A stretch of 64,000 nucleotides of DNA. Source: Rhizomys pruinosus. Lineage: Eukaryota; Chordata; Mammalia; Rodentia; Spalacidae. The notes below the pieces were generated by a model, which was not told the origin of the DNA, did no database searches, and saw only the letters and a list, made by a program, of their open reading frames with translations. Made by a program: the position numbers and the translations under genes. The stretch is from the NCBI GenBank assembly GCA_009823505.1, contig VZQC01000590.1, forward strand, positions 305,836-369,835, given 5' to 3'. How positions within the stretch are numbered: the stretch's first letter is position 1; each line of letters opens with the position of its first letter. Below, one piece after another: positions 23,107-35,460 of the stretch.

Positions 23107-23351
23107 GGCTGGAGAGATGGCCTAGCGGTTAAGAGCGCCGACCGCTCTGGCAGAGGACCTGGGTTCGATCCCCAGCACCCACATGGCGGTCGAGAACCGT
23201 CTGAAACTCCAGTTCCAGGAGAACTCCAGTTCCAGGGGAATCCGAGACCCTCTTCTGACCTCCGTGGCATTGCACGACACGGGTGCACAGACCTGCATGC
23301 AGACAGTACATTCATACACATACAGAAATAAATAAAATTAAAAAAAAAAAA
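23107..23351 (+). repeat. B2 SINE with 15-bp TSD
   Basis: GGGCTGGAGAGATGGCCTAG to an A-rich tail. TSD TTAAGAGGAGACAAG at 23092-23106 and 23352-23366. With 22870-23091 it forms an inverted B2 pair. Confidence 0.95.
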
Positions 23352-23797
23352 TTAAGAGGAGACAAGACAGCCAAAAAGTGAATTGAAGTAAACCTTTCTA
23401 ATAAAAGTTAATTAAACTATTATTTAGTAAAAGGAGACCAAATTCAGAAAATTTCAACAAGCTGCACAAAGTCGAAGACACTAAGCACCTTCTTGCTCAT
23501 AAATTGTTTCAAGACTGAAGACAACTGGTACAAAACTCTTATTTTTAATCCAAATTCCAAGGAAGCATGCACAGATTTTAATATCATGGACGATTCCTCT
23601 TGAATCAGATGAGAACAGCTGAGGCGGGTAGTTGACATTCATTAATGTGACCTGACAACTCTTCAGCGGAACTGAGGAAATTTCTCAAGAAAGGGTATGA
23701 GAGTGGCCTCTAGAAATAAAACAATGTGCATAGTTATTACAGATGTTTATGAGGGTTGGGTGATGCAGCAGGAGATGTATTATTTAATGGTTCAAAA

Positions 23798-25701
23798 CAC
23801 CACACATAAAAAGTTAGGAATAAGTTGCAAGTTTAATTGATAGCAGTAAAACCATTTCCAACATTGCGCTTTCTGCTTTGTCTGGGCTTGTTTGTTTAAC
23901 CATTATACTCCATATATTCAAATTATAATTTTAGAACTATACAATGAAAAGATACCTTTTAATGTCATATAGAGAGATATGAAATTATCTATATGTTTTA
24001 TAAGTAGAATTTCTACCTATAATATGCTACTGTCACCTGCATGGGTGTTTGATAGAAATGGCATTGTGTGAAATGTGCCATATCTAATCATAACGTCTCA
24101 TCTTTGATTTGCTATAAATTTAAATTACATCTTTACCTGGAGTGATATTTATGAAACTATATAGGGCCCACTACTTATACAGATTATAGCAATACTATAG
24201 CAAGATGTAGAATTTAACCAACTCATTACATGTTTAAGGCATTTAGCCATCTCTTTTTAATTTAAAAAAAATTTTTATTAATTTTATTTATTTCTGTATG
24301 TGTATGAAGTACTGTGCATGCACGCGTGTGTGCACCCGTGTCGTGCAATGCCGCGGAGGTCAGAGAGGGTCTCGGATTCCCCTGGAACTGGAGTTCTCCT
24401 GGAATTGGAGCTTCAGCGGTTCTCAGCCGCCATGTGGGTGGCTGGGGATCAAACCCGGGTCTCTGTTAAGACGGTCGACGCTCTCAACCGCTAGGCCTCT
24501 CTCCAGCCCCTTAGCCATCTAATTTTAAAACAAGGCAAAGTAAATGAAGAAGTAATGGCAATGACATTACAAGCATTAATAAAAGTGCTAGCAGGATATG
24601 TTGTTTCTCAAGAAGCCCTCAGAGACAAAAAGGATGTGAATGGAGCAAAATTTGACTGAAAGTCCTGGTGTAGAGTCTGTGATGTAGACTACAGGCTAGT
24701 ACAGAAGGTCTAAGGAAAATGGAGAGAAGTCAACAGTGAGTAGAGTAAACACAGCTACATGCCTCTGCACGCATATAGGCACCATCATCAAAGATCAACA
24801 AGCATAGGATGGATCACCATTGACCTTGACAATGCCCTCTCAAGGACCACCAACAGGATAGAATCAAGGTGGAAGGAGAGATTAAAGGATCAGTAGATGA
24901 CAACAGACACAAGCATTTGGGGGCATAGCATGGAACCTCGTGATCCCCTCCCATATCCACACTTGGATACTGGCTGGATTCATCCTGTGTAAGTCTTGCA
25001 CATGCATATGCAGTCTCAGTCACTGTGAGTTCATGTTTACAACTGTGCTGAAGTCACATCTCTATCTGAGGGCGATTGGCAGTGTGGCTGCCATGGGGAG
25101 AAGGGAGAGTCAGTTTTCTTCAGAGAAGCAGCAGGCAGTTAGGATGCTACCAAGGCTCCAGTAGGTGATTTCATACACATGCAGGTACTTGGATCACTAA
25201 ATGGAAAGACAACATTTAAATAAAAAGAGATTGCAAAATTTGGGAGTGAAGCTCTTGGAGGAGATAGGTGTGGAAAGGAATGGGAGGAGACAGTCAAAAG
25301 AGTGAATTGGACACAAATGTATAAAATGCATGTATAAATGTTAAATAAAATAATTTATAGGGACACACAGTTCACTGTGTGTTTACAGAAAATCCTAAAC
25401 AAGAAAAAAATGAGAATGTTTACTTGACAAGTATGTGACCATTAATGAAATATCTCTAAGAACAATCTGCTGAAGTTACTTTGAGGCTATATGGGACTTG
25501 AACTAGTGTTCCATAGATTTATTCTTCTTATTTTAAACTTTTAACAATTTTAATACTAATTTCCTATGTGCATTTTCAGAATCCTAATATCTATCTATGT
25601 GCTTAAAAACAGACCATTGAAAAACTTGTCTTTAGGTCTGGAGAGATGTACGAAATTCTCAAGGAAACATAAAAAAATTTGGTCCGAAGATGGCTCAGCA
25701 G
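23798..25701. repeat. Extra copy of segment B
   Basis: Nearly identical to 19393-21297, including the B2 with its TSD (B2 at about 24255-24508) and the L1 3' UTR-like repeat. It starts after TTCAAAA of segment C with CACCACACATAAAAAG and ends at GATGGCTCAGCAG, where segment A (TATTCAAAC) follows. Single-base indels cluster in the B2 part. Confidence 0.95.
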
Positions 25702-28148
25702 TATTCAAACTATATTAAAACTAAATTTCTGGAGTTTCTCTTCTAAACAAGGAAAAGGAGCTCAAGGCTGGCAAGATAGTTCAGGCTAAAGGCATTGATG
25801 CCAAAGCCTGAGAACGAGAGTTTAATCTCTAAGACCCTCATGGCAGAAGGAGAAAACCAACCTATGAGAGTTGTCTCTTTTGCCTCTGCATACAAGATGA
25901 GACATCTGCATGGTCACGCACGTTCAGGCAAATTCACAACTGAAACAAAATTGAATTAAATGATTAATAAAATTACCGAGGATGAAGACACTGTGCTCAG
26001 TGATAAGACCACAGAATGGAGTTCAGTCCCGCACCCATCCAGCAGCGAACAATTGTGGAGTAAAACTCCAGTTCCAGGGGATTCAATGGCTACTTCTGGC
26101 ATCCACAATAATTGCATGCACGTGGTGCACTTACAAACATACATGCAAAAAAAAAAAAAAATAAATATAAATATTTTTTAAAAGAAAACGTTAAACTGGA
26201 CATTGTGGGCAATGCCTTTAATCTCAGAACTTGGGAGGCAGAGGCAGGTGGATCTCTGTGATGTTCAAGGCCACCTGATCTCAGACGGAGTTTTTAGGTC
26301 CACCTGGTGCTACAGGCAGGGTGACCCTGTCTCAAAAATACTAAAAAAAAGCTCTGAATACATTTAATAATCATAATATTATTATTTGTCTTTGTTATAC
26401 AGGATCTCCCTGTAGCCCCAAGTGGCCTGGAACTCACTATGTAGACCGGGTGGCCTCAGTTCACAGAAGCACCACCTGCCTCTGCCTCCTGAGGGTTGGA
26501 TTAAAGCAACTCAGGAAATCTGAGGAAAAAAAAAATATTTTAAAAAAAATCAATTTTGACTAAAATTTTGTTACACTCTTTACTGACGGTTTCTAAGTGA
26601 AACTTCAGCCATCCAACCATGTTGCTTCAAAATATTTTACCTCTTATTTTTAAATTTATTAAAACCAATATAGAACTTTATTTTTAAATTTTATATTTGT
26701 GTATTATTTTATCACCTCCATTAAGCATTTCATAAATATTTATATTTCTATTTTAGGTGATTATTACTGCATGCATATAAATGAATCCATGTCATACAAT
26801 GCCCATATGGTCAGAAGACCAACTTCAGATCCCCTGGGACTGAATTAAGATGGTTGTTGGTCATCTTTTTGAGTGCTGGGACCCAACCCAGGATCTCTGT
26901 AAGAGCAGCCAGCTCTTAAACACTGAGCTCTTTATTATTTAAAAATCAGAAAAACCAATAGTTGCATATTGTTTGCTTAGAATTAGTGTTAGAAGGGAGA
27001 AAACTGATTTTCCATGTGAACCTGTAGCCTAGAGGGTAGGGGTGGTTTTCTTTGTTGAGTGTAGTAGTGATGCCATAGCATACACATTCATCAAAAGTCA
27101 TCACCCAGTGCTGGAGAGTTGGTGCAGCTGTTGATGTGGGATCTGTAATTTAAGTTTTCCAGGGGCCCTGATGGCTTCTTCTGGCGTCCACAGACAATTC
27201 ATGACACAGGTGCCCTTACACCCATCAGGCAGTACACTGAAACACATAAAATAAATGTAGTAAATAAATAAAATAAATAAATTACAAATAAATAACCCTA
27301 TGATATTCTAACATGCTCTTTGTCTTGAACAGATCATTCTTTGTCCCTAGAAATTGGCAGTAATTCATGGTATCTCTTCAAATTGTTCTGGAAAAAAATG
27401 TAAGAGATAGACAATGCAATTGATATAGCTTCCAGGTATGTAAACCAGTTTGACACAGGAGTCAGTTATTAGTGAGCACCTCATTTGATAACATGTTCTT
27501 TGCTACAGAATGCCATGGGTGCAAATCCAAATTTCAGGTGAGTTTTGAGTTTAGGAAATTTTTTTTATTGGTATCCAAAGTACAAGTCCTACTGCAGTTG
27601 GTACTTGTTTCATGATTGAAAAAATAATACAACAAACTAGAGCCCTTTAGTTAGAGAAATATAGGGTAGTGGTAGTGTGGAATTTTCTTCCCATGAGTGG
27701 ATGTGGGAATCAAAGGTAGAGACACAAGGAACAAGTCATTTTTCCATTAAGGAATGTTTTCTGGGGTTAATTTTGTAAAAAGTCTTAAGCTTTGGACTCA
27801 TTTGTACTGACTTTCTGTACAAAATAATGTTTCCTCAGTTCTTAAACACTATTTAAAACCTGAGCACCAACCACAGGCTAATTACACACACCACACACTG
27901 CATTATATATTATATATATATATATAATCTTTATATTACATATTTTGAGATAGTCACAGGTAGTAGAAAGCAAAAATCAAAAAGTTAAGCTGGGTGTGGT
28001 GGCCGCGCCTTTAATCCCAGCACTCAGGAGGCAGAGGTAGGTGGATCTCGTTGGGTTCAAGGGCGTAACCTGATCTACAGAGTGAGCTCCAGGACACTGG
28101 TACTAAAAGGGAGACCCTGTCTCAAAAAATACCAAAAAAGGTGTAAAA

Positions 28149-28205
<57 letters not shown>

Positions 28206-31200
28206 AACATCAAAAAGTAGGAATAAGAGTTGCAAGTTTAATTGATAGCAGTAAAACCATTTCCAACATTGCGCTTTCTGCTTTGTCTGGGCTTGTTTGT
28301 TTAACCATTATACTCCATATATTCAAATTATAATTTTAGACTATACAATGAAAAGATACCTTTTAATGTCATATAGAGAGATATGAAATTATCTATATGT
28401 TTTATAAGTAGAATTTCTACCTATAATATGCTACTGTCACCTGCATGGGTGTTTGATAGAAATGGCATTGTGTGAAATGTGCCATATCTAATCATAACGT
28501 CTCATCTTTGATTTGCTATAAATTTAAATTACATCTTTACCTGGAGTGATATTTATGAAACTATATAGGGCCCACTACTTATACAGATTATAGCAATACT
28601 ATAGCAAGATGTAGAATTTAACCAACTCATTACATGTTTAAGGCATTTAGCCATCTAATTTAAAAAAAAATTTTATTAATTTTATTTATTTCTGTATGTG
28701 TATGAATGTACTGTCTGCATGCAAGTCTGCTGCACCCGTGTCGTGTGCAATGCCGCGGAGGTCAGAGAGGGTCTCGGATTCCCCGGAAACTGGAGTTCTC
28801 CTGGAATTGGAGCTTCAGCCGTTCGTTTCCAGCCGCCCATGTGGGTGCTGGGGTCAAACCCGGGTCCTCTGTAAGCAGCGGTCGACGCTCTCAACCGCTA
28901 GGCCATCTCTCCAGCCCCTTAGCCATCTATTTTAAACAAAGGCAAATAAATGAAGAAGTAATGGCAATGACATTACAAGCATTAATAAAAGTGCTAGCAG
29001 GATATGTTGTTTCTCAAGAGCCCTCAGAGACAAAAAGGATGTGAATGGAGCAAAATTTGACTGAAAGTCCTGGTGTAGAGTCTGTGATGTAGACTACAGG
29101 CTAGTACAGAAGGTCTAAGGAAAATGGAGAGAAGTCAACAGTGAGTAGAGTAAACACAGCTACATGCCTCTGCACGCATATAGGCACCATCATCAAAGAT
29201 CAACAGCATAGGTGGATTCATTGACCTTGACAATGCCCTCTCAAGGACCACCAACAGGATAGAATCAAAGGTGGAAGGAGAGATTAAAGGATCAGTAGAT
29301 GACAACAGACACAAGCATTTGGGGGCATAGCATGGAACCTCGTGATCCCCTCCCATATCCACACTTGGATACTGGCTGGATTCATCCTGTGTAAGTCTTG
29401 CACATGCATATGCAGTCTCAGTCACTGTGAGTTCATGTTTACAACTGTGCTGAAGTCACATCTCTATCTGAGGGGCGATTGGCAGTTGGTGCCTGGGGAT
29501 GAGAAGGAGAGTCAGTTTTCTTCAGAGAAGCAGCAGGCATTAGGATGCTACCAAGGCTCCAGTAGGTGATTTCATACACATGCAGGTACTTGGATCACTA
29601 AATGGAAAGACAACATTTAAATAAAAAGAGATTGCAAAATTTGGGAGTGAAGCTCTTGGAGGAGATAGGTGTGGAAGGATGGAGAGGTAGGAGGGACAGT
29701 CAAAAGAGTGAATTGGACCACAATGTTAAAATGCATGTATAAATGTTAAATAAAATAATTTTATAGGGACACACAGTTCACTGTGTGTTTACAGAAATCC
29801 TTAACAAGAAAAAAATGAGAATTGTTTACTTGACAAGTATGTGACCATTAGAAATATCTCTAAGAACAATCTGCTGAAGTTACTTTGAGGCTATATGGGA
29901 CTTGAACTAGTGTTCCATAGATTTATTCTTCTTATTTTAACTTTTAACAATTTTGAATACTAAATTTCCTATGTGCATTTTCAGAATCCTAATATCTATC
30001 TATGTGCTTAAAAACAGACCATTGAAAAACTTGTCTTTAGGTCTGGAGAGATGTACGAAATTCTCAAGGAAACATAAAAAAATTTGGTCCGAAAAAGCTC
30101 AGCAGCTAGAATACTGGCTGTTCTTCAGTGGATCGGTTCTCCCAACACCAAAAGACTACTAACTAACTACTACATATAACTCCAGTTCCAGGGAATTCAA
30201 CTTATTGAGTAAATAATACATTCATATACATAACTTAAAAATGAGTAAAGTATAAAAAGTAATAAACTTAAGTAAATAACAATAATTAATATATAATACT
30301 TTATTCTTATCTTTTATGTGCCAAATATTGCCTGCCTGTATATGTGCAACCATGTGGGGCACTACCTGTGGAAGCCAGAAGTGGGCAAAAGATCCTGGAA
30401 CTTAAGGGACAGTTCTTACCAATCTGGGTCTTGTGGAAGAATAGCCCGTGCTCTTAACTGCTAGCCCTCTCTCCAGCCAGATGAATAAATTTTTTTTTTT
30501 TTTTTTTGTCTTTTCGAGACCAGGGTTTCCCTGTGTCCCAGCTGTCCTGGAACTTACTCTGGACCAGGCTGGCCTTGAACTCACAAAGATACGCTGCCTC
30601 TGCCTACCAAGTGCCTAGGATTAAAGGGTGCGCCACCCACGCCCGGCTAATAAATATTTTTTTTAAAAGAAAACTTGTCTTTAACGTTTATTAAGTAGTA
30701 TACTGGCCAATTATTATTTGTACTGGAGTTATAATGTGTAACTAAAAATAATGAAACTGGTTCATTTAATCATAAAAGAACATTTATTCCTTTCAGTGAT
30801 CGCTTATAATTAGCAGACTTGTCTTAGTTTATCTGACACCATGATTTCCTTTTGGTTAAATAGCAGCTATAATTCATATTAGTTTACATCTGTACTTCCA
30901 TGAAGGGAAGATACTTCTGTACAAAACTTAATCATCCTATTATAACTCTAATTTACAATTGCATATTGGTGATACTTTCATTTGCAATGAAAATGGTATC
31001 TCAAGTCATCCAGTATGTACTTTCTTTTTTAATTAAATTAATTATTATTTATTTTGTATGTGATAATGTCTGCTGCTTCCGGTTTGGTTTTTGCACCATG
31101 TTGGTACAATGCAAGGAGGTCAGAAGAGGGTGTCAGATTCCCCTGGAAACTGGAGTTAAGAGTTTCTCCGCTGCCATGCGGGTGCTGGGGATGTGAAACC

Positions 31201-32568
31201 AGGGTCCATCTCTCCAGCCCCAATACTAGTACTTCTAATAAAATTCATATTTATATAGCTATGAAATTTAATCTTTATATTTGTTACTGTTGATTTGGAT
31301 CATTAGCTGTTATATTTCATAACTTCTTGCTCCTGCAAGAATAAGATTATTCAGTAAATGTTCTAACCATGAGTCTAGCTCTTATTTAAAGCTCAGTTTT
31401 TCAGGCTATGTTATTGAGATTCAGAAAATATAGTAGATAAAAATGATTCCAATTGTATTTTCTTACGGTATTTTAAAAATCATGAAAAAGATTTTGTCTT
31501 CTTATTCTGACTGTGATATAAGAGAAAAGTTCATTGAAAGTACAGTAGAAACCTTGCTTGAGGTAAAATGAGTCCTTACTGTTAAAAGCATATACAACAC
31601 CACGGAATAGATTTGGGGGGGACGCAACACATCTGTTTCAGTCCGATTTAATTCTTATATTTTTTATTTATTGTTTGTGTGTGAATTGTACTGTCTGCAT
31701 GCAGGTTTATGCACCCTGTCAATGCCCTGGATCAGAAGACGGGCATTGGTTCCCCTTGAACTGGAGTTTAGAGAGTTCAGCATCATGTGGGTGCTGGGGA
31801 ATCGACACGGGTCTCTTGCAAAGAGCCAGTTGGCGCTCTTAAACCGCAGGCCACTTCCTCAGTTTTAAGAGGAGGACAAGGGCCTGGAGAGATGGCCTAG
31901 CGGTTAAGAGCGCCGACCCGCTCTGGCATAGGACCTGGGTTCGACCCCAGCACCCACTGGCGGTCGAGAAACGTCTGAACTCCAGTTTCCAGGAGAACTC
32001 CAGTTCCAGGGGAACCGAGACCCTCTTCTGACCTCCGTGGCATTGCACGACACGGGTGCAAGACCTGCATGCAGGACAGTACATTGATACACATACAGAC
32101 AATAAATAAAATTAAAAAAAAAAAATTAGAGGAGACAAGACAGCCAAAAAGTGAATTGAAGTAAACCTTTCTAATAAAAGTTAATTAAACTATTTTATTA
32201 GTAAAAGGAGAACAAATTCAGAAAATTTCAACAAGCTGCACAAAGTCGAAGACACTAAGCACCTTCTTGCTCATAAATTGTTTCAAGACTGAAGACAACT
32301 GGTACAAAACTCTTATTTTTAATCCAAATTCCAAGGAAGCATGCACAGATTTTAATATCATGGACGATTCCTCTTGAATCAGATGAGAACAGCTGAGGGG
32401 GTAGTTGACATTCATTATGTGACCTGACAACTCTTCAGCGGAACTGAGGAAATTTCTCAAGAAAGGGTATGAGAGTGGCCTCTAGAAATAAAACAATGTG
32501 CATAGTTATTACAGATGTTTATGAGGGTTGGGTGATGCAGCAGGAGATGTATTATTTAATGGTTCAAA
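25702..32568. repeat. Second copy of the whole A-B-C block
   Basis: Collinear with 16893-23797: A'' 25702-28202, B'' 28203-about 30110, C'' to 32568. It carries the same SINEs in the same order, for example B1s at 26190-26345 and 27988-28200 and B2s at about 28660-28918 and 31875-32130. The poly(A) of the 27988 B1 is longer (about 52 nt). Non-SINE parts are close to identical to copy 1, while SINE parts carry many one-base gains and losses. After 32568 the sequence leaves the block. Confidence 0.95.
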
Positions 32569-33730
32569 AAATTCAATTTTATTTATTTATTTTTAATTTT
32601 TTGATTGATGCTTTGTGTATTTACATACATCTTATCATATTCAAATCCCATTTCCCCTTCCCTTCCCCCCACCCCACCTCTACATCCCAGATCATTCTTT
32701 CTGCCGTAACTTTTCTGCATCTTTCTCTGCTTTTTTTTGTTTTGTTTTGTTTTAATTTTTTAACAATAAGTGATAATTTGTGAGTACAAGCATCCTTCAT
32801 GTAAAACCAATTTGCAAGCAGTTGTGCTCCAAACCCACACAGCTCATGGGTCCCACCATCCGTGAAAGGGGGGGCTTGTATGTCCAATCAGTTGATCAAA
32901 TGAGTGTCCAGCTCTATATTGTTTGTAGTTTCACCATTAACCCCAATCGCAGCCCTTACATTCTACACGCCCCCCTCTTTCCGCAGATTGTTCCCTAGGC
33001 TTAGAAGGGGCACGGTGGATGAGAAGAAAACAATCTACTTTCTCTGGAGCTGATGTCTTGGTCTCTACCCATTCTGGCTGTTTTCTCTCATGGGCTGCCA
33101 GCTTGTCCAGGCATAACCTTCGATCCTACTATGAGCACATGGAATTAGATATATAGTATTTTAACCAGTATAATATATAACCTTTTGATCCTACTAATGA
33201 TAGCACCACAATTAGAATTCTAGGATTTAAACAGTAACATAATTGTTCTGGTAGGTTACTTTGGTTATGACACCAGATGATTTGGATGGTATTTATGCAT
33301 TCCATGAATACCATTTCTTCTGTTACATGGTTGGCAGGGTCTTCGTTTGGTTTATAAACATATTCCTACAAAACATTAGAGGATGTAGCTTTGGCATCTA
33401 GCCTGGGTTTATTCTCCAAGGACCCATGCCCATGAGCCATTAGTTGGGATATACAGACATTAGGCTTGCCACTGCTGCACAGTTTCCAGGCAGATGAGGT
33501 GTTGTAGATGGACTGGTGCTGACGGAGGAGTCTTGCTTGACTCAAGGAGACCTATATTTGCTTTATTGGTTTAGTGGCCTTTGGTAACACTCTCTGGCAT
33601 TCCAGAGACCATCTGTATACTTGCAAGTGTGGTCTCCATACATCTTTCCCATGTTTATATCAGGTCTTCAACAGCAAGGCCTTATCGCCTCTCTTCCTGC
33701 AGATATCCCAGTTTGGAGGCAAGGAGCCTT
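32569..33730 (-). repeat. L1 3' terminus plus linked repeat module (copy 2)
   Basis: Matches 3165-4098 through about 33535: T-rich end, TTGATGCTTTGTGTATTT, C-rich tract, TTCTGCCGTAACTTTTCTGC, then the module with GTGAGTACAAGCATCCTTCA. It continues with ACCTATATTTGCTTTATTGG (33550-33727), a part absent from copy 1 but present at 46790-46975. Many indels relative to copy 1. Confidence 0.65.
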
Positions 33731-33732
33731 TA

Positions 33733-33945
33733 CCTTTGTATGTGTGTGAATGTACTGTCTGCATGTAGGTTTGTGCACCTGTGTCGTGCAATGCCATGGA
33801 GATCAGAAGAGGGCATTGGATTCCCCCTGGAACTGGAATCAAAGAAGCTTCTCAGCCACCATGTGGGTGCTGGGGATCCAACGTGGGTCCTCTGCAAGAG
33901 CAGTCTGCACTCTTAACCTCTAGGCCATCTCTCCAGCCCCCACGT
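33733..33945 (-). repeat. B2 SINE
   Basis: Reverse-complement B2, TGTACTGTCTGCATGTAGGT through CTAGGCCATCTCTCCAGCCC. Confidence 0.92.
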
Positions 33946-33954
33946 TCAAAAATA

Positions 33955-34135
33955 TTTTAAACATATGCATGTATATGTGTATCTATGTGAGCAGGTGTAC
34001 CTTTCTAGAACAGGGCATCAGGACCCCTGGAGCTGGAATTACAGGTGGTCCTGAGCTCCCTGAAAACTAAACTTCATTCCTCTGCAAGAGTAGTGTATTC
34101 TCTTGATTGCTGTAGCATGTTTCTAGACTCTGTAC
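33955..34135 (-). repeat. Diverged B2/B3 SINE
   Basis: Degraded reverse-complement body: AGGACCCCTGGAGCTGGAAT, CCTCTGCAAGAGTAGTGTAT. Confidence 0.6.
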
Positions 34136-34849
34136 CTGATGTTTAAACATATACAATAAATGATCTTAAAGCTAAATATTTATAAACTGAAATAACAATT
34201 CTGCCTTAGTCATATATGCCATGTAGAAATATTAACAATACCAGGTCTATTCTAAGTACTTAATGCAACAAACCATTTACATGGCTTTTGTTTTTGTTTT
34301 ATTTATTGACTTTTTACTAAAGCCCAGCTTTCCAAATCACAGTTAATAAAATTGACAACCTTCAGTATTTAACTATCATTTAAAAAATACAGCAAATCAT
34401 ACATTTAAAAAATCTTCAGAGTACATTTTCTAGATTTTGTCTTATGTTTTCAATGTATCTATACTCTGTGAGAATTCTGTCTTCCTATGATTTGTATAAG
34501 CATTCTAGAAAACTCGACTCGTAACTATTTAACAATTTTACAAAGCAATGCCATCTTATAAAGGGTGAGGAAATCAGACTCAGGTTAAATAAATCTCAAG
34601 GAATTAATCTATTATATTGCTAGTCTTTCACTTTGCTAACCATGTAGTGCATATTTATTGGTCACCAGGTACTATCTTAAATTGCTTGACATGCAATAGT
34701 CAAGTGCATGTGATTTAAGAAAGTTTCCACCTTAATAAGGAGATGAGAAAGGACAAGAGAAATAGAAAGGGAGGAGGAAGGATGATCCAAAATCAATGGA
34801 TATTTAAGTTATTTCAATGTCTTGGCAATTCTCTAAAGTGCTTCAGTAG
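34136..34849. other. Unassigned AT-rich sequence
   Basis: No repeat or coding signal recognised. Confidence 0.4.
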
Positions 34850-35112
34850 TAAAGGGGTTCTCACACCTCTTCCCTGTTTTGATTTCAATTATTTCACATT
34901 CGTACCCTGAACTGGAGTGACCCATGTGGAAAGTCTTAATTTTAAGAAAATTAAGTAATATTTTCCATAGTGGCCACACCAATTTCTTATTCTCATCAAT
35001 AGTGTTTACTGTTTCCAGCTTCTTCACACTCTTGATAATACTCACCTTTCGACAATAATAGACATAAGGAACAGTGTGAAGCTGTATCTCGATTGGTTTC
35101 ATTTACATCTGT
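34850..35112 (-). repeat. Probable ancient L1 ORF2 3' fragment
   Basis: ATTTTCCATAGTGGCCACAC CAATTTCTTATTC resembles the reverse complement of the L1 ORF2 C-terminal region (compare TTCCATAATGGTTGTACAAG at 43549), heavily diverged. Confidence 0.4.
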
Positions 35113-35460
35113 GACCAAATAATTTAAATAAACAAGATATGAGAAGAAAATTTATTTGGGTTCATGATTTGGGGGAGTTCAGTTCATCATATCAGGAATA
35201 TTAGAAATGAATGTCTTCATCTTTGGGCTCCAGGAGCAAGGAGCAGATATTCTCTCTTTGGTGGACAAGGAAGCAAAGAGGCAGACTAGAACCAGGTATG
35301 GATAAAACCCTCAAATCCATACACTAGTAAGACTCCCACCAATTTAGGCCAATTTCTACCACCTAAATGACCTTTATCTCTGAATACAATGCTAAAATCA
35401 AGAGACCAGGTACTCAAGAGATGAGCCTGCTGTGGATAGTTTAGACTCAACCAGAACAGT
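35113..35460 (-). repeat. Possible MaLR-type LTR remnant
   Basis: AAGAAAATTTATTTGGGTTC ATGATTTGGGGGAGTTCAG looks like the reversed 3' end of a MaLR LTR. No termini or TSD seen. Confidence 0.35.

Larger units (their letters stand above)
16893..23797. repeat. Duplicated block, reference copy A-B-C
   Basis: This 6.9-kb block recurs almost entirely at 25702-32568. Its middle part B (19393-21297) occurs a third time at 23798-25701. Segment A is 16893-19392, B 19393-21297, C 21298-23797. The A/B boundary falls at the poly(A) of a B1, and the B/C boundary inside a degenerate B2 (GATGGCTCAGCAG). This copy has the cleanest sequence of the three. Confidence 0.93.

Noticed and set aside
16893..32568. 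Regularly repeated units resembling an array
   Set aside because: Units are kilobases long and made of SINEs and L1 pieces; there is no CRISPR-like repeat-spacer pattern and the DNA is mammalian.
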